Below, piece by piece: positions 18,024-23,552 of a stretch of 23,552 nt of DNA. Source of the DNA: Prevotella sp. (GTDB lineage Bacteria > Bacteroidota > Bacteroidia > Bacteroidales > Bacteroidaceae); the NCBI GenBank assembly GCA_024681875.1, contig JAILAA010000007.1:1-23552 (forward strand), read 5' to 3'. The position numbers and the translations under genes are program-made. Numbering within the stretch: position 1 is the first letter of the stretch; each line of letters opens with the position of its first letter. The notes beneath the pieces were generated by a model, which did not search any database, was not told where the DNA came from, and saw nothing but the letters and a program-made list of their open reading frames with translations.

Positions 18024-18974
18024 TTATTGTTGTTTTGTCAGTTTCAGGGTGACGGGATAGTATTTACCCGCATTCAGGGTGGCAGTAGCGGTGCCAGTAT
18101 AGGTGTCGGTGCCATCGTTAACGGTGAAATGGAAAAGCTGATTGCTTACAGGAAAGAGAGCCGCATAGACTACGTCAGATGTTTCATCGCCAAAGTTAAA
18201 GGTGAGCAGGGGGGCTGAAGGAGAATCGGCTGTCACGCTTATATCCTCAATAGGAACAATTTTTGTTACATTATTAACCTTTTTGAAAGGATTTACTGTT
18301 CCAGTGAGAGGATAACCAGTTTCAGAATATCCGTATGACGCGTCATTGTATCCATAGCCTATACTCAGTGTTTTAACTGGAATAGTGTTGCTGCCATCGT
18401 TGAATGTAAACTTACACACCGCGAGCAGCGACTTCATCGACGAGATGGTGGCTGTGGCTGTGGTCTTAGTTACTGAGGTTACCTCTCCGATGCCATAGAC
18501 AAAATGGTATTTCGCAGCAATGTCTGCAAGCGTTCCAGCCTGCCCGCTAAGATTTATGGTGAATGTACCCCTTGTCGATGCACTGGTTTCATCTATTGAC
18601 ACAGAAGGATAAATCAGAGCTATTTGATCTTGCTGTCCACATACTACTCCTCCTGTGAATGACGAAGTTGTTGTTGACGAGTTGGCGGTAAGAGTCCCCC
18701 TGTCAATCTTGGTGGTAGAGAAAGAACTCAAGTTAAAGTACGTTGCTTTATCACCTGCGCTCCAAGTAGCACCCAGCGAAGTGGCGTTATCTGTTAGTGT
18801 AGCCCTTGTGATGGGCACGTCGGTGATGGTCAACTGGCGCAGTTTGCGGCCGTCGGTGGGCTGTTCGGTACTTTCCGACTCGTTATCATCGGATGAACAG
18901 GATGTTAGTACTGCGGAGAAAGCCCAGAGGCAAGCCATTCCTATAAATGCGGTCTTGAAATATTTAATATGCAT
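18024..18974 (-). CDS. Fimbrillin-like surface lipoprotein
   Basis: The 316-residue lipoprotein has a type II signal with lipobox LTSC (lipidated C26) followed by SSDDNESESTE. An acidic stretch just after the cysteine resembles the lipoprotein export signal that sends Bacteroidetes lipoproteins to the cell surface. The body fits the fimbrillin (FimA/Mfa-like) pattern: VPITRATLTDNATSLGATWS near residues 53-72, WSAGDKATYFN, Ser/Thr-rich beta strands, and an AGKYYPVTLKLTK ending. The Arg in ITRAT lies where FimA-type pilins are trimmed before strand exchange; whether that happens here is unknown. The gene follows the 47-residue peptide gene by 17 bp and precedes the giant gene by 15 bp. Its middle is visibly more A/T-rich than the giant gene. 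It could be a pilus subunit, an anchor, or a stand-alone lipoprotein. Confidence 0.8.
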   Translation of the reverse strand: MHIKYFKTAFIGMACLWAFSAVLTSCSSDDNESESTEQPTDGRKLRQLTITDVPITRATLTDNATSLGATWSAGDKATYFNLSSFSTTKIDRGTLTANSSTTTSSFTGGVVCGQQDQIALIYPSVSIDETSASTRGTFTINLSGQAGTLADIAAKYHFVYGIGEVTSVTKTTATATISSMKSLLAVCKFTFNDGSNTIPVKTLSIGYGYNDASYGYSETGYPLTGTVNPFKKVNNVTKIVPIEDISVTADSPSAPLLTFNFGDETSDVVYAALFPVSNQLFHFTVNDGTDTYTGTATATLNAGKYYPVTLKLTKQQ

Positions 18975-18991
18975 AGTCCTTTAGTTTTCAT

Positions 18992-19135
18992 TTATTGTTT
19001 AAAACCTCCTTCTGTGTCTTCATCATATTCATATCCCGATATCGTGGCTTGAACTCCGCCACTTCCCGCAAGTAAATGCTGCCCTCCTTTTATAAGGATG
19101 ACCTTTGTCGTTGGTTTTGAATACTTGATTTTCAT
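18992..19135 (-). CDS. 47-residue small protein, first gene of the surface cassette
   Basis: ATG (complement of 19133-19135) opens a 47-codon frame ending in TAA at 18992: it begins MKIKYSKPTTKVILIKGG, continues with QHLLAGSGGVQATISGYEY and ends in an acidic tail with EDTEGGFKQ. It is the first frame after the cassette promoter, about 50 nt from the inferred transcript start, and ends 17 bp before the fimbrillin-like gene. The layout (Lys/Tyr/Pro start, a central LLAGSGG-type motif, acidic/Gly end) resembles short unnamed peptides I associate with Prevotella surface-protein loci. The small GG-containing motif suggests a leader peptide, but no processing site is proven. It has no signal peptide or membrane helix. 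It could be a secreted peptide, a chaperone-like partner or a regulatory leader; function is unknown. Confidence 0.6.
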   Translation of the reverse strand: MKIKYSKPTTKVILIKGGQHLLAGSGGVQATISGYEYDEDTEGGFKQ

Positions 19136-19190
19136 GTAGTATTTCTTTTAGTTTTGATTGTATATTCTGTGACTTTACGCAATTCGGTTG

Positions 19191-19221
19191 CAAATATATG
19201 AAAAATCGAGCGAAATACAAA
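19191..19221 (-). promoter_or_regulatory. Promoter of the peptide-fimbrillin-giant protein cassette
   Basis: On the minus strand, TATATTTG (complement of 19191-19198) is a -7 box, and TTTG (complement of 19218-19221) a -33 box 19 bp upstream. No other good promoter lies before the three genes, which are spaced 17 and 15 bp apart, so they are likely one transcript. Confidence 0.85.
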
Positions 19222-19269
19222 ATAATCGTCTAAATAATTAAGAAATCATAAAAAACAAGTTGGTATGTT

Positions 19270-19353
19270 TAGACCACGACGTGGTTTATATAGACTATGA
19301 CGTGGTTTATATAGACTATGACGTGGTTTATATAGTCCGTGTCGTGGTTTAGA
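19270..19353. repeat. Four 21-bp direct repeats upstream of the cassette promoter
   Basis: The core CGTGGTTTA occurs at 19280, 19301, 19322 and 19343, exactly 21 bp apart. Units 2 and 3 (19291-19311, 19312-19332) are identical; units 1 and 4 differ at a few positions. Unit 1 carries the palindrome CCACGACGTGG (19274-19284). There are no spacers between units. A 21-bp period is two helical turns, so bound proteins would lie on one face of the DNA. The array starts 49 bp upstream of the -33 box, where an activator or repressor array would sit. Confidence 0.85.
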
Positions 19354-19541
19354 CATTCCTCGAATCGTCCTCTCTTATTCTTACCCAATTACTGTTATTG
19401 TCTGCCTCTTATGATATGCAAAGGTGGGGCTGGGGCAGGCTTCAGCCCTGCGGAGGCAGCAGAAAAGTGTTGACAGCAGGAAAACGTGGGGCAGGCGCTA
19501 CGCCCGGAGACCTCAGGGCAAGAGGTGTCACGGCTACGGCT
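19354..19541. other. Gene-free, G-rich spacer between cassette and rng
   Basis: No convincing gene is seen. The segment 19425-19530 is G-rich with two similar pieces, each starting GGGGCAGGC (19432 and 19492) and followed by a GCCC-containing half (TTCAGCCC, GCTACGCCC), suggesting decayed repeat units. A plus-strand open frame from 19398 runs into antisense rng and is not credited. Confidence 0.5.
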
Positions 19542-19578
19542 CTTCAAACAAGCGAGGCGGCCTTAAGTGGCCGCCTCG
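19542..19578 (-). terminator. rng terminator hairpin with a degraded T tract
   Basis: CGAGGCGGCC (19553-19562) pairs perfectly with GGCCGCCTCG (19569-19578) around a loop holding the rng stop codon. The following minus-strand sequence is CTTGTTTGAAG, an interrupted T tract. The copy at 6635-6669 has the same hairpin with seven uninterrupted T's. Confidence 0.6.
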
Positions 19579-19784
19579 TGTTCTTCTTGCATGTCGATGA
19601 ACTGGCGCTGCGAGTCGTAGAACTCATACTGCAGGAAGGCCAGCTTCTGACTGGGAATGATGCGGATGCCCAAGCCGTACTTCATCTGCCAGCGGCGCTT
19701 CAACGACCAGACGCCCTGGTTGATGAAGGCTGCCACGTAGGGATGGACGTGCAGCGTAAAACGCTTGATGCCTATCTTGTTGAC
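19553..19784. repeat. Direct repeat copy 2 (3' end of intact rng), island boundary
   Basis: This is the partner of 6642-6875, same orientation, about 94% identical overall over the 215 bp after the hairpin. The two copies bracket about 12.7 kb. Confidence 0.9.
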
Positions 19785-21140
19785 GAGACGGTCGATCTTG
19801 CTCTCTAACTGGTCGGTAAACAGGATGCTTGACTTGATCTTGCCCGTGCCATGGCACGTAGGGCAGCTCTCGTCGACGGCCACGTCCATGGCAGGACGCA
19901 CACGCTGACGGGTGATTTGCATGAGGCCGAACTTCGAGAGCGGCAGGATGTTGTGGCGTGCGCGGTCTTTCTTCATGTTCTCGCACATGCGCTCGTAGAG
20001 CATCTGCCGGTCTTCGGCCAAATTCATGTCGATGAAGTCTACGACGATAATGCCGCCCATGTCGCGCAGTCGCAACTGGCGGGCCAGCTCGTCGGCAGCG
20101 CCGAGGTTGGTCTCCAGGGCGTTGGCTTCCTGTCCGTTTTCTTTCTTGATGCGCGTTCCGCTGTTCACGTCTACCACGTGCATGGCCTCTGTGTGCTCGA
20201 TGATGAGATAGGCTCCCCGTTTGTAGTTGACGGTGCGTCCGAAGCCCGACTTGAGCTGCTTTGTGACGCTGAAGTTGTCGAAGATGGGAACGTTGCCGTT
20301 GTAGAGCTTGACGATGTCGGTCTTTTCAGGTGCAATCATGCCGACATAGTCGTGAATCTGCTGGTGAATCTCGGTGTCGTTCACGTAAATTCCGTCGTAG
20401 GTGGGGTTGAAGAGGTCGCGCAGCAGTGCCACGGCTCGTGTCTCCTCCTCATAGACGAGCTGCGGGGCCTGTGCGGTCTTCTGCACACGGGTAATCATGT
20501 CATCCCATCGGCGCAACAGCGCCTTGAGCTCTTGGTCCAGTTCGGCTGCTCGCTTGCCTTCAGCCACTGTGCGCACGATGACGCCGAAGTTCTTCGGCTT
20601 CATGCTCTGCACCAGCTGCTTGAGCCGTGAGCGCTCTTCTCCTCGCTTGATCTTGCTCGACACGGAGACCTTGTCGCCAAAGGGTATGAGCACCATGTAG
20701 CGGCCGGCAAAGCTCAGGTCGCAGGTCAGGCGCGGGCCTTTGGTGTTGATGGGCTCCTTTACAATCTGTACCATGATCTCCTGGCCCACCTTCAGATAGT
20801 TTTGGATGGTGCCTTCCTTGGGGAGCTCTGGTTGCGAGGTAGCTTTCTGGATGGGATAGAGTCGTTTGCGGTCGCTCTGTACCTGCTTGAGGTATTTCTC
20901 GAAAGAGCTGAACTGTAGTCCCAGGTCAAGATAGTGCAGGAAAGCGTCTTTCTCGCTTCCCACATCGACGAAGCAAGCATTCAGCCCGGGCATGAGCTTT
21001 CTCACTCGTCCCAGGTAGATGTTGCCCACAGCGAACGAGGCCTCACGTGGCTCGTTCTGGTACTCCACCAGGCTCTTGTCTTCAAGCAGAGCGATGGAGA
21101 TCTCCTTGGGCTGTACATCAATGATTACTTCGCTTGTCAT
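19563..21140 (-). CDS. rng: Ribonuclease G/E family endoribonuclease
   Basis: The 525-residue protein is an Rne/Rng-type endoribonuclease, which cuts single-stranded A/U-rich RNA in ribosomal RNA maturation and mRNA decay in the cytoplasm. The N-terminus holds an S1 RNA-binding domain (about 38-150, starting VGNIYLGRVRKLMPGLNACFVDVG, split at residue 50). The catalytic part carries metal-binding D324 (HVVDVNSG) and D368 (IIVVDFIDM). CPTCH (426-430) is the zinc-link motif used for oligomerisation. Length fits RNase G rather than the longer RNase E, since no scaffold tail is present. The last 73 codons are the part repeated at 6654-6875. No consensus promoter is visible just upstream, so transcription from the HU and small-protein genes through an attenuating hairpin is possible. 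Confidence 0.93.
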   Translation of the reverse strand: MTSEVIIDVQPKEISIALLEDKSLVEYQNEPREASFAVGNIYLGRVRKLMPGLNACFVDVGSEKDAFLHYLDLGLQFSSFEKYLKQVQSDRKRLYPIQKATSQPELPKEGTIQNYLKVGQEIMVQIVKEPINTKGPRLTCDLSFAGRYMVLIPFGDKVSVSSKIKRGEERSRLKQLVQSMKPKNFGVIVRTVAEGKRAAELDQELKALLRRWDDMITRVQKTAQAPQLVYEEETRAVALLRDLFNPTYDGIYVNDTEIHQQIHDYVGMIAPEKTDIVKLYNGNVPIFDNFSVTKQLKSGFGRTVNYKRGAYLIIEHTEAMHVVDVNSGTRIKKENGQEANALETNLGAADELARQLRLRDMGGIIVVDFIDMNLAEDRQMLYERMCENMKKDRARHNILPLSKFGLMQITRQRVRPAMDVAVDESCPTCHGTGKIKSSILFTDQLESKIDRLVNKIGIKRFTLHVHPYVAAFINQGVWSLKRRWQMKYGLGIRIIPSQKLAFLQYEFYDSQRQFIDMQEEHEAAT

Positions 21141-21165
21141 TGTTCTTTCTTTTTGGAGTTACAGG

Positions 21166-21275
21166 GGGAAGTTAAAGTTGAAGTTAAAGTTGAAGTTAAA
21201 GGGGAATAACTCCCATTCTTACTTCCATTTTAACTCCCATTTTTACTTCCATTTTAACTCCCATTTTTACTTCCT
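21166..21275. repeat. Purine/pyrimidine short-repeat region in the rng leader
   Basis: Three 12-bp units of the GAAGTTAAAGTT type (about 21168-21200) are followed by three units of about 26 bp containing AACTCCCAT and TTACTTCC (21207-21275). The two halves are largely complementary (GAAGTTAAAG against TTTTAACTCC), so the rng leader could fold into one of several stems about 30 nt before the start codon. Confidence 0.75.
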
Positions 21276-21284
21276 ATTAATTAG

Positions 21285-21339
21285 AAAAAAGGAGCTTTTC
21301 CTCACGCAGCGTCGGGCTGCACTCGGACTCTGCTCCTTT
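21285..21339 (-). terminator. Terminator after the small basic protein gene
   Basis: On the minus strand, AAAGGAGC (complement of 21332-21339) pairs with GCTCCTTT, which runs into a six-T tract (complement of 21285-21290). The loop has an inner GCAGC/GCTGC stem. It sits 22 nt after the small gene's stop and before rng. Confidence 0.7.
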
Positions 21340-21361
21340 CATCGTCTTTTGCCCGCCGCAT

Positions 21362-21451
21362 TTACTTGCTCTTATGGCGGTTCTTGCGCAGGCGCTTCTT
21401 ACGCTTGTGCGTAGCCATCTTGTGGCCCTTTTTCTTTTTTCCGTTAGGCAT
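21362..21451 (-). CDS. Small basic ribosomal-type protein (AURKAIP1/COX24, mS38/bS22-like)
   Basis: This 29-residue frame starts MPNGKKKKGHKMATHK and continues RKKRLRKNRHKSK; more than half its residues are Lys, Arg or His. The KMxxHKxKKRxRxxRHK pattern matches the AURKAIP1/COX24 C-terminal domain, the family of mitochondrial small-subunit protein mS38 and actinobacterial bS22, which bind the small ribosomal subunit. It lies 47 bp after the HU stop on the same strand, with a terminator after it, so it is probably expressed with HU. The high charge, the absence of any other domain and close similarity to peptides I recall across Bacteroidetes argue against a spurious frame. The ribosomal role is inferred from family resemblance. 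Confidence 0.75.
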   Translation of the reverse strand: MPNGKKKKGHKMATHKRKKRLRKNRHKSK

Positions 21452-21498
21452 TTCTCTAAAGTTTTAATTGAATTGAATATCTGTGTTCTGTTGTTCGC

Positions 21499-21783
21499 TT
21501 AGCTGTTTTGCGCCATCTTCTCGATAAAGCTCTTGCAGGGCTTGAAGGCCGGCAGGTCATGGGCCTCGATGACAAGAGTGGTGTTCTTGGAGATGTTGCG
21601 TGCCGTTTTCTGTGCACGGTGCTTAACGATGAAACTGCCGAATCCGCGCAGGTAGACGTTCTCCTTGTTCACAGCCAGGCTGGTGCGGATTTCGTCCATT
21701 AATGCTTCCACAGTAGCTGCCACTTCAGGCTTTGCGATACCGGTGCGCTGGGCAATAGAGTTGACTATTTCTGCCTTTGTCAT
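21499..21783 (-). CDS. HU family nucleoid DNA-binding protein
   Basis: The 94-residue protein is a full-length HU/IHF-type histone-like protein that bends and compacts DNA as a dimer. The N-terminus MTKAEIVNSIAQRTG and the helical dimer region (1-45) are typical, followed by VYLRGFGSFIVKHR (43-56), the arm region, and FKPCKSFIEKM at the end (80-90). The DNA-inserting arm region reads QKTARNISKNTTLVIEAHD; the usual RxGRNPxT is altered to TARNISKNT, as in many Bacteroidetes paralogs. It has its own probable promoter at 21831 and leads the small basic protein gene. Confidence 0.93.
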   Translation of the reverse strand: MTKAEIVNSIAQRTGIAKPEVAATVEALMDEIRTSLAVNKENVYLRGFGSFIVKHRAQKTARNISKNTTLVIEAHDLPAFKPCKSFIEKMAQNS

Positions 21784-21830
21784 GGTGTTGTTTTTCTTTA
21801 ATGATTAAACATTGTATCAATTTCGGGCTG

Positions 21831-21862
21831 CAAAGATACTCATTTTCAGTGGGATATGAAAA
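21831..21862 (-). promoter_or_regulatory. Promoter of the HU gene
   Basis: TATCTTTG on the minus strand (complement of 21831-21838) is a clear -7 box. The -33 region is only TTTTC (complement of 21858-21862) rather than TTTG. The leader is about 40 nt. Confidence 0.65.
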
Positions 21863-21940
21863 TATTTTTCTCGCTTTTTTCAAAAAATCTTTATTTTCGC
21901 CGTTTTTCCTATGGTCAATCGCCCTTTTCAGGCCCCTTTT

Positions 21941-22645
21941 TCACGCCTTTTCCTCGAAATAATCCACCAACTGTTGGCGTGCTTCATCGCTGTCGTTGGC
22001 GCTGTCGCTGATGACGTGGCCTTTCTCTAAGAGGACGATGCGCGATGAGATGTCGATGGTGTGCTGCAGGTTGTGGCTGCTGAGCAGGATGGTGGCTCCC
22101 GTCTGCTTGTTATAGTCGGTGAGCATGTGCTTGAGGATGCTCTGGCTGGTGGGGTCGAGGAAGTTGAAGGGCTCGTCGAGGATGACCAGCTTGGGCTGCC
22201 GGATGAGTGCGGCGATGATGCCTACCTTCTGCTTGTTGCCCGCCGAGAGGTTGCGTATCAGTTTCTTCTGTCCTAGCACCTCGCCGCCGGCAAAGTGCTC
22301 GAAGTCTTTCAGCCGCTCGTCCACCTGGCTCTGCTGCATACCGCTGAGCTTGGCCAGGAAGGCGAAATACTCCTCGGGCGTGAGGTAGTCGATGAGAAAG
22401 CTGTCGTCGATGTGTGCGGCGGTAGCCTCTTTCCATTCCTCCGATGTCGCGGGGTCGATGCCGTCGAGCAGCACATGGCCGCTGTCGGCCTGCAGCAGGT
22501 CGAGCAGCAGGCGGAAGAGCGTCGTCTTTCCCGCTCCGTTGTTGCCCACCAGTCCCAGCAGATCGCCGTCGCGGATGGTCAGCGACGGGATGTCGCAGGC
22601 CACAGTGGTGCCGAAGGATTTTTTCAGATTCTCTATCTCTATCAT
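21941..22645 (-). CDS. ABC transporter ATP-binding protein without a visible permease
   Basis: The 234-residue protein is an ABC-type ATPase subunit. Walker A is GNNGAGKTT (34-42), the signature is LSAGNKQK (133-140), Walker B is LVILDEPF (153-160) followed by the D-loop FLD, and the switch His is H191 in LSSHN. No standard Q-loop Gln is seen; the corresponding stretch is HIDDSFLIDYLTPEEY (78-93). Proteins of this shape usually pair with a separate membrane subunit as an exporter, but neither neighbour in the window is a permease: HU lies downstream and a divergent AAA gene upstream. A lone ATPase may pair with a distant permease. The start at 22645 gives the conserved MIEIENLKKSFG beginning. 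TACATTTG (complement of 22669-22676) is a likely -7 box. Confidence 0.88.
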   Translation of the reverse strand: MIEIENLKKSFGTTVACDIPSLTIRDGDLLGLVGNNGAGKTTLFRLLLDLLQADSGHVLLDGIDPATSEEWKEATAAHIDDSFLIDYLTPEEYFAFLAKLSGMQQSQVDERLKDFEHFAGGEVLGQKKLIRNLSAGNKQKVGIIAALIRQPKLVILDEPFNFLDPTSQSILKHMLTDYNKQTGATILLSSHNLQHTIDISSRIVLLEKGHVISDSANDSDEARQQLVDYFEEKA

Positions 22646-22668
22646 AGTCTTATGCTGTTAAACGGCTG

Positions 22669-22676
22669 CAAATGTA
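22669..22676 (-). promoter_or_regulatory. -7 box of the ABC ATPase gene
   Basis: TACATTTG on the minus strand fits TAnnTTTG, 23 bp before the start codon. No good -33 TTTG is seen at the usual spacing, so it may be weak. Confidence 0.5.
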
Positions 22677-22770
22677 GGGAAAAAAAACGAGATAACACAG
22701 CTGCGGCGATATAAATATTATTAAAGAGCCATTATTTCTTTGACAGGGGGGTGATTTATAGGCTAATAAA

Positions 22771-22801
22771 TTTGCGGAATGGAAGTTTTTTCGTACTTTT
22801 G
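22771..22801 (+). promoter_or_regulatory. Promoter of the AAA-ATPase_like gene
   Basis: TTTG (22771-22774) and TACTTTTG (22794-22801) are 19 bp apart. The inferred leader is only about 13 nt to the ATG at 22821. Confidence 0.85.
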
Positions 22802-22820
22802 CGGTGTAAACAGCATTGTT

Positions 22821-23552
22821 ATGAATTATCCTATTGGTGTACAAGATTTCGAGACGCTGCGCAAAGGCGGATTCGTCTATGTAGACAAGACTGACCTTAT
22901 CTATAAGCTGACGCGCGGCCACATCTATTTCCTCGGTCGTCCACGACGGTTCGGCAAGAGCCTGCTGGTGAGCACGCTGAAATACTACTTCCAGGGCAGG
23001 AAAGACTTGTTCGAGGGACTGAAGATTATGGAGCTGGAGAACGAGTGGCAGCAGTACCCTGTGCTGCATTTCGACTTCAACAGCATCTCGCAGCCGGGTG
23101 CGCTGCAGGAGTACATCGCGCTGTCGTTAGAGAAATGGGGAGAGCAGTACCCTTCAGACCAAAAGCCACAGAGCCTGGCCCTTCGTTTCCGGTGGCTCAT
23201 CGAGGCTGCACACAAGAAAACGGGCCAGCAGGTGGTGGTGCTCATCGACGAATACGACAAGCCGCTGCTCGACCTCCTTGAGACGGGCAATCCTGACGAC
23301 GAGAAGCAGTTGCTGCAGAACCGCGACTTCCTGAAGGACTTCTTCTCCGTGTTCAAGGCCGCCGACGAGCACCTGCGCTTTGTGCTGCTCACGGGCATCA
23401 CCAAGTTCTCTCAGGTGTCGATGTTCAGCGGATTCAATCAGCCCGATGACATTTCCATCGACACACGTTTCGACTCCATCTGCGGCATCACCGAGCAGGA
23501 GTTGTTCACGGTCTTCGCTGACTCCATTGCCGAGCTGGCCGACTCTTTGAAC
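22821..23552 (+). CDS. AAA-ATPase_like protein, N-terminal part (cut by window edge)
   Basis: The frame is open from ATG 22821 to the window end, giving 244 residues without a stop. It matches the AAA-ATPase_like family common in Bacteroidales: an N-terminal YPIGVQDFETLRKGGFVYVD (3-22), Walker A-type GRPRRFGKSL (39-48), Walker B-type VVVLIDEYDKPL (138-149) and LLTGITKFSQVSMFSGFNQ (about 209-227). Full-length members are about 500-570 residues and often end in a PD-(D/E)XK nuclease-like domain, which would lie beyond the window. These genes occur in many copies per genome; a defence or mobile-element link has been suggested, but the function is not settled. It is divergent from the ABC ATPase gene. 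Confidence 0.9.
   Translation, partial: MNYPIGVQDFETLRKGGFVYVDKTDLIYKLTRGHIYFLGRPRRFGKSLLVSTLKYYFQGRKDLFEGLKIMELENEWQQYPVLHFDFNSISQPGALQEYIALSLEKWGEQYPSDQKPQSLALRFRWLIEAAHKKTGQQVVVLIDEYDKPLLDLLETGNPDDEKQLLQNRDFLKDFFSVFKAADEHLRFVLLTGITKFSQVSMFSGFNQPDDISIDTRFDSICGITEQELFTVFADSIAELADSLN

Noticed and set aside
19270..19353. Possible mini CRISPR array
   Set aside because: The repeats are 21 bp and contiguous without spacers, only four units, and no cas genes are nearby.
6876..19552. Integrase, transposase or IS ends inside the proposed island
   Set aside because: None is seen; terminal inverted repeats or short target duplications other than the rng tail repeats are not evident, so no named mobile element is claimed.
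19398..19808. Plus-strand frame beside the cassette
   Set aside because: It is composed of the G-rich spacer and antisense rng, with no family similarity or promoter.

Overview
The window looks like a chromosome segment from a Bacteroidales bacterium, most likely Prevotella or a close relative. The evidence is: several promoters of the Bacteroidetes type (TAnnTTTG with TTTG about 19-20 bp upstream), a fimbrillin-like lipoprotein with an acidic stretch after the lipid-carrying cysteine, a giant surface protein ending in a T9SS-type C-terminal segment, an AAA-ATPase_like protein, and Bacteroidetes-type HU and RNase G genes. No tRNA, rRNA, CRISPR array, integrase or transposase was recognised.

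Layout. 1-1406: a secreted glycine-rich protein (minus), with its terminator and promoter. 1581-4178: a POT-family peptide transporter followed by an exported endonuclease/exonuclease/phosphatase-fold protein (plus). The latter's start codon and signal peptide lie in a 29-bp perfect inverted repeat. 4369-6615: a lemA-DUF2207 operon (plus). 6635-6875: a 5'-truncated copy of the 3' end of the RNase G gene with a strong terminator. 6876-7235: the C-terminal part of an AlbA_2-type protein (plus). 7261-19221: a minus-strand cassette of three genes in the order 47-aa peptide, fimbrillin-like lipoprotein, 3548-aa multidomain surface protein. One good promoter precedes the cassette, and upstream of that sits an array of four 21-bp direct repeats. 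19553-21140: the complete RNase G gene (rng). 21362-21783: a small basic ribosomal-type protein and an HU protein. 21941-22645: an ABC ATPase. 22821-end: the start of an AAA-ATPase_like protein (plus), cut by the window edge.

Main interpretation. The last about 70 codons of rng plus its hairpin occur twice in the same orientation, at 6642-6875 and 19553-19784, about 94% identical. They bracket roughly 12.7 kb carrying the surface cassette. This is the arrangement left when an island enters the 3' end of a gene: the gene is restored at one end and the displaced original tail stays at the other. The displaced tail still has the better terminator (12-bp stem plus seven T's), while the complete gene has a hairpin with a broken T tract. 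No mobility gene is visible, so the mechanism is open. The prediction is simple: island-free relatives should have rng directly convergent with the DUF2207 gene.

The cassette is the best candidate for an undescribed system: a short leader-type peptide, a pilin-like lipoprotein and a giant modular adhesin-like protein, probably one transcription unit under a promoter with an operator-like array. The rest of the window is mostly housekeeping: peptide uptake, envelope functions, RNA processing and nucleoid structure.
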